The position numbers were made by a program, and so were the translations under genes. Shown here in pieces: positions 23,776 through 25,688 of a stretch of DNA of 25,688 bases. Under the pieces are notes generated by a model. That model searched no databases, had not been told where the DNA came from, and worked only from the letters and a program-made list of their open reading frames with translations. The number at the start of each line of letters is the position of its first letter. The first letter of the stretch is position 1. The stretch comes from CAYGJN01 sp964350135 (GTDB lineage Bacteria > Bdellovibrionota > Bacteriovoracia > Bacteriovoracales > Bacteriovoracaceae): positions 1 to 25,688 of the forward strand of contig CAYGJN010000026.1 in assembly GCA_964350135.1 (NCBI GenBank), written 5' to 3'.

Positions 23776-24000
23776 TCAATAGCTCTTAATAGCCCCGACG
23801 TTATCATTATACTCACGAAGGTCTTGAGTCCAAAGACTATTCCTAACGAAAGTATAAATCTCATCATTCGATCTTTTGAGTTTAAATAGGGATGAATCTT
23901 TACAATAATGATAGAGCCGATACCTAAGTATTAGGTTCCTAGGTATATTAGTTACCTTCTTAACTACTTTTTTTAGTTTCCAGTATAACTTTTTACTCAA
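23776..24000 (-). CDS. Possible small basic protein, 74 residues
   Basis: This is an open frame starting at TTG with GAGG seven bases upstream. It encodes a basic N-terminal part (SKKLYWKLKKVVKKV) followed by 'YRLYHYCKDSSLFKLKRS' and 'NDEIYTFVRNSLWTQDLRE', ending 'GAIKSY'. Codons such as CGG, AGG, GAC and TTC resemble those of the neighbouring MerR gene more than those of the rest of the window. The stop lies exactly at the first copy of an 18-base direct repeat. It could be a real gene, the remnant of a longer one, or chance. No family was recognised. It fills most of the 410-base gap between mutM and the MerR gene; the remainder holds the MerR promoter. Confidence 0.35.
   Translation of the reverse strand: MSKKLYWKLKKVVKKVTNIPRNLILRYRLYHYCKDSSLFKLKRSNDEIYTFVRNSLWTQDLREYNDNVGAIKSY
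23779..23796 (+). repeat. Direct repeat, left copy (flanks the MerR module)
   Basis: ATAGCTCTTAATAGCCCC matches the copy at 24959-24976 at 17 of 18 positions in the same orientation, 1.18 kb apart. It begins at the stop codon of the 74-residue ORF. Confidence 0.6.
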
Positions 24001-24092
24001 TTAATAACCTCTGTATATCACTTAATCCATTGTTTTTACGTGTATTTAGCTTAAGTAATTTCATTCATTTTCTACTTGAGTCTCACATACTG

Positions 24093-24123
24093 TTAGACCC
24101 GATAATTAATTATGACATAATAT
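24093..24123 (+). promoter_or_regulatory. Promoter with palindrome upstream of the MerR gene
   Basis: TTAGAC (24093-24098) can serve as -35. For -10 either CATAAT (24116-24121, 17-base spacer) or TAATAT (24118-24123, 19-base spacer) is possible. A 19-base spacer is the mark of promoters that MerR proteins untwist. A perfect 12-base palindrome, ATAATTAATTAT, lies between the boxes (24102-24113), where MerR operators sit. Self-regulation is inferred. Confidence 0.5.
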
Positions 24124-24137
24124 AACTAGGAGATTTC

Positions 24138-24959
24138 ATGATCAAGATAAAGAATTTCGCTGAACAAACAGGCTACTCTATAAGGATGCTTCGATACCTA
24201 GAGGAGATTGGCCTATTAACTCCTAGTAGAGACCACAATTCCTACAGAATCTATAATGTTAATCAAGTGGAAGAGGCCAACTGGATAAAGAAACTACAAG
24301 ATCTTGGTATTCAACTGAAAGAGATTAAGGAGCTTTACTCTGATGACCAAAAGGTTCAGCTAAAGGTACTGGAAAGTGCCTTAAGCAGAGAGCAGGAAAT
24401 AGCTGAAATTAAATCAGATACCATCCCTGTTCTAAAGAACATTATTGAGTTCATTAAAAAAGAAGGTAACGAACTTAAGACCTACTTTGAAGTTGGAAGG
24501 GCCTTACCTAAAAAGATGAGGACGTTAGGTGGGGATGAGAAGTTCCATAGAACTGCCTACAATATTCCGATTCTTAAGAATATCTATGAAGATCACTTAA
24601 CTATAGACGCTAATATCGACTTGATAGCTACTGACCTTATGAAGTTTAGTGAGTGGTTTGATAACTGCGACTATATTCCAGATGTCTTTACCGTCCTTAG
24701 AGAATCATCATTCGTATTTGGTAAGGATATAAATCAAGGCTTCATTCAAGGTTATGAGAAAGCATGGAAGAAGTTCTTACCAGAGATGGGCTTTAAGAGG
24801 TTAGATGACTTCATTAAAGAAGATGTCTCTCAATTAATGGGACCTCATGACATTATCATACGATCTACCTTCAAGTATAAAGACACTGGAGTCGATGGTG
24901 AAATCATAATTCCATACACTCCGATTTACACCATGTCTCAGCTTAGTAATAAAACTTGA
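24138..24959 (+). CDS. MerR-family transcriptional regulator
   Basis: This is a 273-residue regulator. Residues 1-70 are the MerR winged-helix DNA-binding domain: 'IKNFAEQTGYSIRMLRYLEE' then 'IGLLTPSRDHNSYRIYN', followed by 'WIKKLQDLGIQLKEIKELY'. A dimerisation helix spans about 75-125. The remaining ~150 residues form an effector domain that I do not recognise; it lacks a Cys-rich metal site. AGGAG lies five bases before the ATG. Codon choice (many AAG, TAC, GAC, CTA, ACC) differs from the AAA- and TAT-rich neighbours, hinting at a different origin or a different expression level. The stop codon runs into the right copy of a direct repeat whose left copy lies 1.18 kb upstream. Confidence 0.9.
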   Translation: MIKIKNFAEQTGYSIRMLRYLEEIGLLTPSRDHNSYRIYNVNQVEEANWIKKLQDLGIQLKEIKELYSDDQKVQLKVLESALSREQEIAEIKSDTIPVLKNIIEFIKKEGNELKTYFEVGRALPKKMRTLGGDEKFHRTAYNIPILKNIYEDHLTIDANIDLIATDLMKFSEWFDNCDYIPDVFTVLRESSFVFGKDINQGFIQGYEKAWKKFLPEMGFKRLDDFIKEDVSQLMGPHDIIIRSTFKYKDTGVDGEIIIPYTPIYTMSQLSNKT

Positions 24960-24976
24960 TAGCTCTTAATAGCTCC
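24959..24976 (+). repeat. Direct repeat, right copy (flanks the MerR module)
   Basis: ATAGCTCTTAATAGCTCC differs from the left copy (23779-23796) at one base. It starts on the last base of the MerR stop codon. Confidence 0.6.
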
Positions 24977-25002
24977 ATTTGTACCGTGAATAATGTACAA
25001 AT
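24977..25002. promoter_or_regulatory. Inverted repeat, possible operator upstream of the SnoaL-like gene
   Basis: ATTTGTAC and GTACAAAT form a perfect 8-base inverted repeat with a 10-base spacer. The centre is about 52 bases before a weak -10 (TATGCT, 25041-25046; -35 TTTACG with a 17-base spacer). The position suits an activator site. It could also be a weak terminator of the MerR gene, but no T-run follows. Confidence 0.4.
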
Positions 25003-25070
25003 TACATACTTCTTGCATTTACGCATCGCACTCTAAACTGTATGCTAGTTATGATTAATAAGGAATTGAA

Positions 25071-25409
25071 GTGAATGTTAAAGAAATAGTCCTAAGACAG
25101 ATAGAGGAATACAACAATCAAGACATTGAAAAGTGTCTTGCGTATTGCGACGACCAGATTGAAGTATTACTCCTTCCAGATAATGAATCTCTTTTTAAAG
25201 GTAAAGACATTCTAAGGGGTCATCTAAAATCTTCTTTTGGAACTGAGGACTTCGAGGAAGTTGAAGTATTAGAAGTTATTACTCTTGGTGATTATGTAAC
25301 CACAGTCGAAAGAAAAACTAAAAAATCTACTGGCGAAAATAGATCGCTTTTAATTACATATTTAGTAGAAGACTCTCTTATAAAGACTATGTGGGCAGCT
25401 AGAAGTTAA
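25071..25409 (+). CDS. SnoaL/NTF2-like protein
   Basis: This is a 112-residue protein of the NTF2-like cone-shaped fold. It shows the typical order: a first helix 'VKEIVLRQIEEYNNQDIEKC', then 'LAYCDDQIEVLLLPD', 'LFKGKDILRGHLKSSF' (the 'G.e.ir.hl...f' block) and repeated beta strands 'EVEVLEVITLGDYVTTVERK' and 'LLITYLVEDSLIKTMWAAR'. Such proteins are small-molecule binders or enzymes of varied kind, so the activity is not predictable. The start is GTG with AAGGA six to seven bases ahead; an ATG lies one codon downstream but out of frame. Three bases separate its stop from that of the converging membrane-protein gene. Confidence 0.85.
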   Translation: MNVKEIVLRQIEEYNNQDIEKCLAYCDDQIEVLLLPDNESLFKGKDILRGHLKSSFGTEDFEEVEVLEVITLGDYVTTVERKTKKSTGENRSLLITYLVEDSLIKTMWAARS

Positions 25410-25412
25410 TTA

Positions 25413-25553
25413 TTATGGTGAAAAATTGTTAAAAACCAGTCCTAAGATTTTTAGTAAAATTAAAAACAGTGTCAATGTCCACGCTTTTAATTGTTTTTTA
25501 GAGAAAACTTGAATCCTGATTTCTATGGAAATGATCTTATTTTGAATGGCCAT
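25413..25553 (-). CDS. Tiny membrane protein, 46 residues (alternative start gives 77)
   Basis: The ATG at 25553 has a perfect AGGAGG five bases ahead. The protein has an amphipathic N-terminal half (MAIQNKIISIEIRIQVFSKK) and one hydrophobic helix (AWTLTLFLILLKILGLVF) near the C-terminus. The same frame is open to an ATG at 25646, which has no ribosome binding site. The longer form would add 31 residues (ending SRLERKEVE) and would look like a short coiled coil before a membrane helix, as in DUF1640-like proteins. The DNA of that extension is GC-richer and uses CCC, ACC, TCC and CGG codons that are rare elsewhere in the window. No function was recognised. Confidence 0.5.
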   Translation of the reverse strand: MAIQNKIISIEIRIQVFSKKQLKAWTLTLFLILLKILGLVFNNFSP

Positions 25554-25557
25554 CTCT

Positions 25558-25595
25558 ACCTCCTTTCGCTCTAGCCGAGAGGCAATGGAGGAGGT
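25558..25595 (-). promoter_or_regulatory. Hairpin covering the ribosome binding site of the tiny membrane protein
   Basis: On the minus strand ACCTCC pairs perfectly with GGAGGT, which is the Shine-Dalgarno itself. An inner stem, CTCT with AGAG, lies between them. If transcribed as a leader, this fold would hide the ribosome binding site. Confidence 0.4.
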
Positions 25596-25688
25596 GGGAG
25601 TGGCAACTCCAGTAATAAGTTGGATATCTTCGGAAGCAAGAAGCATAAAAATCTATATTGATAGAGTTTGACTAACTACTGACTGTTG

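Noticed and set aside
23726..23867. N-terminal extension of mutM
   Set aside because: Fpg requires proline directly after the initiator Met; the extension would abolish this.
1..25688. tRNA genes, rRNA, CRISPR arrays, transposases
   Set aside because: I looked for T-loop GGTTCGAxTCC patterns, evenly spaced repeats and transposase motifs, and saw none.

Overview
The window looks like a chromosomal stretch of an AT-rich Gram-negative bacterium. Several genes have N-terminal signal peptides. There are three lipoproteins, a predicted outer-membrane beta-barrel, an MltA-type murein transglycosylase and a DUF1343/NamZ-type muramidase. Together with the very low GC content, this suggests a relative of the Bacteriovoracaceae/Halobacteriovorax group of Bdellovibrionota. 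That placement is inferred from gene style, not from a marker gene. No rRNA, tRNA, IS element or CRISPR array was seen.

Layout. Positions 1-6122 (plus strand) carry a LysR regulator cut by the window edge, a tRNA-nucleotidyltransferase-family protein and a GNAT acetyltransferase, all overlapping. They are followed by mltA, a small winged-helix protein, a 615-residue protein with receiver-like and PilZ-like segments that may have a leaderless mRNA, and a 57-residue one-helix membrane protein. Positions 6119-12367 (minus strand) are a two-gene unit: a ~1031-residue exported protein of unknown family, translationally coupled to a ~1014-residue exported subtilisin-like protease. It is preceded by a consensus -10 box and a GC-richer leader able to form hairpins. 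Positions 12374-15139 (minus strand) hold three paralogous lipoproteins, each closed by its own terminator. The two longer ones sit behind near-perfect sigma-54 (-24/-12) promoters. A beta-barrel gene diverges from this cluster at 15219.

Positions 16086-19314 (minus strand) hold an AGCS sodium:amino-acid symporter, an FHA-domain membrane protein and a NamZ-type muramidase interrupted by an assembly gap (10 N) plus a probable 1-base sequencing frameshift. Positions 19395-22910 (plus strand) hold thyA-folA-DUF72 in a tightly overlapping operon, followed by a secreted alpha/beta-hydrolase. mutM (fpg) converges on the hydrolase with no base between the two stop codons. Positions 23776-24976 form a small module (a doubtful 74-residue ORF and a divergent MerR regulator) bounded by an 18-base direct repeat. 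The window ends with a SnoaL/NTF2-like protein and a tiny membrane protein whose ribosome binding site lies in a hairpin.

How the parts fit. The thyA-folA pair serves dTMP synthesis and folate recycling. MltA and the NamZ-type enzyme act on peptidoglycan or its fragments. The sigma-54 lipoprotein family and the leader/giant-protein/protease unit are the parts least explained by known biology and the best candidates for something undescribed.
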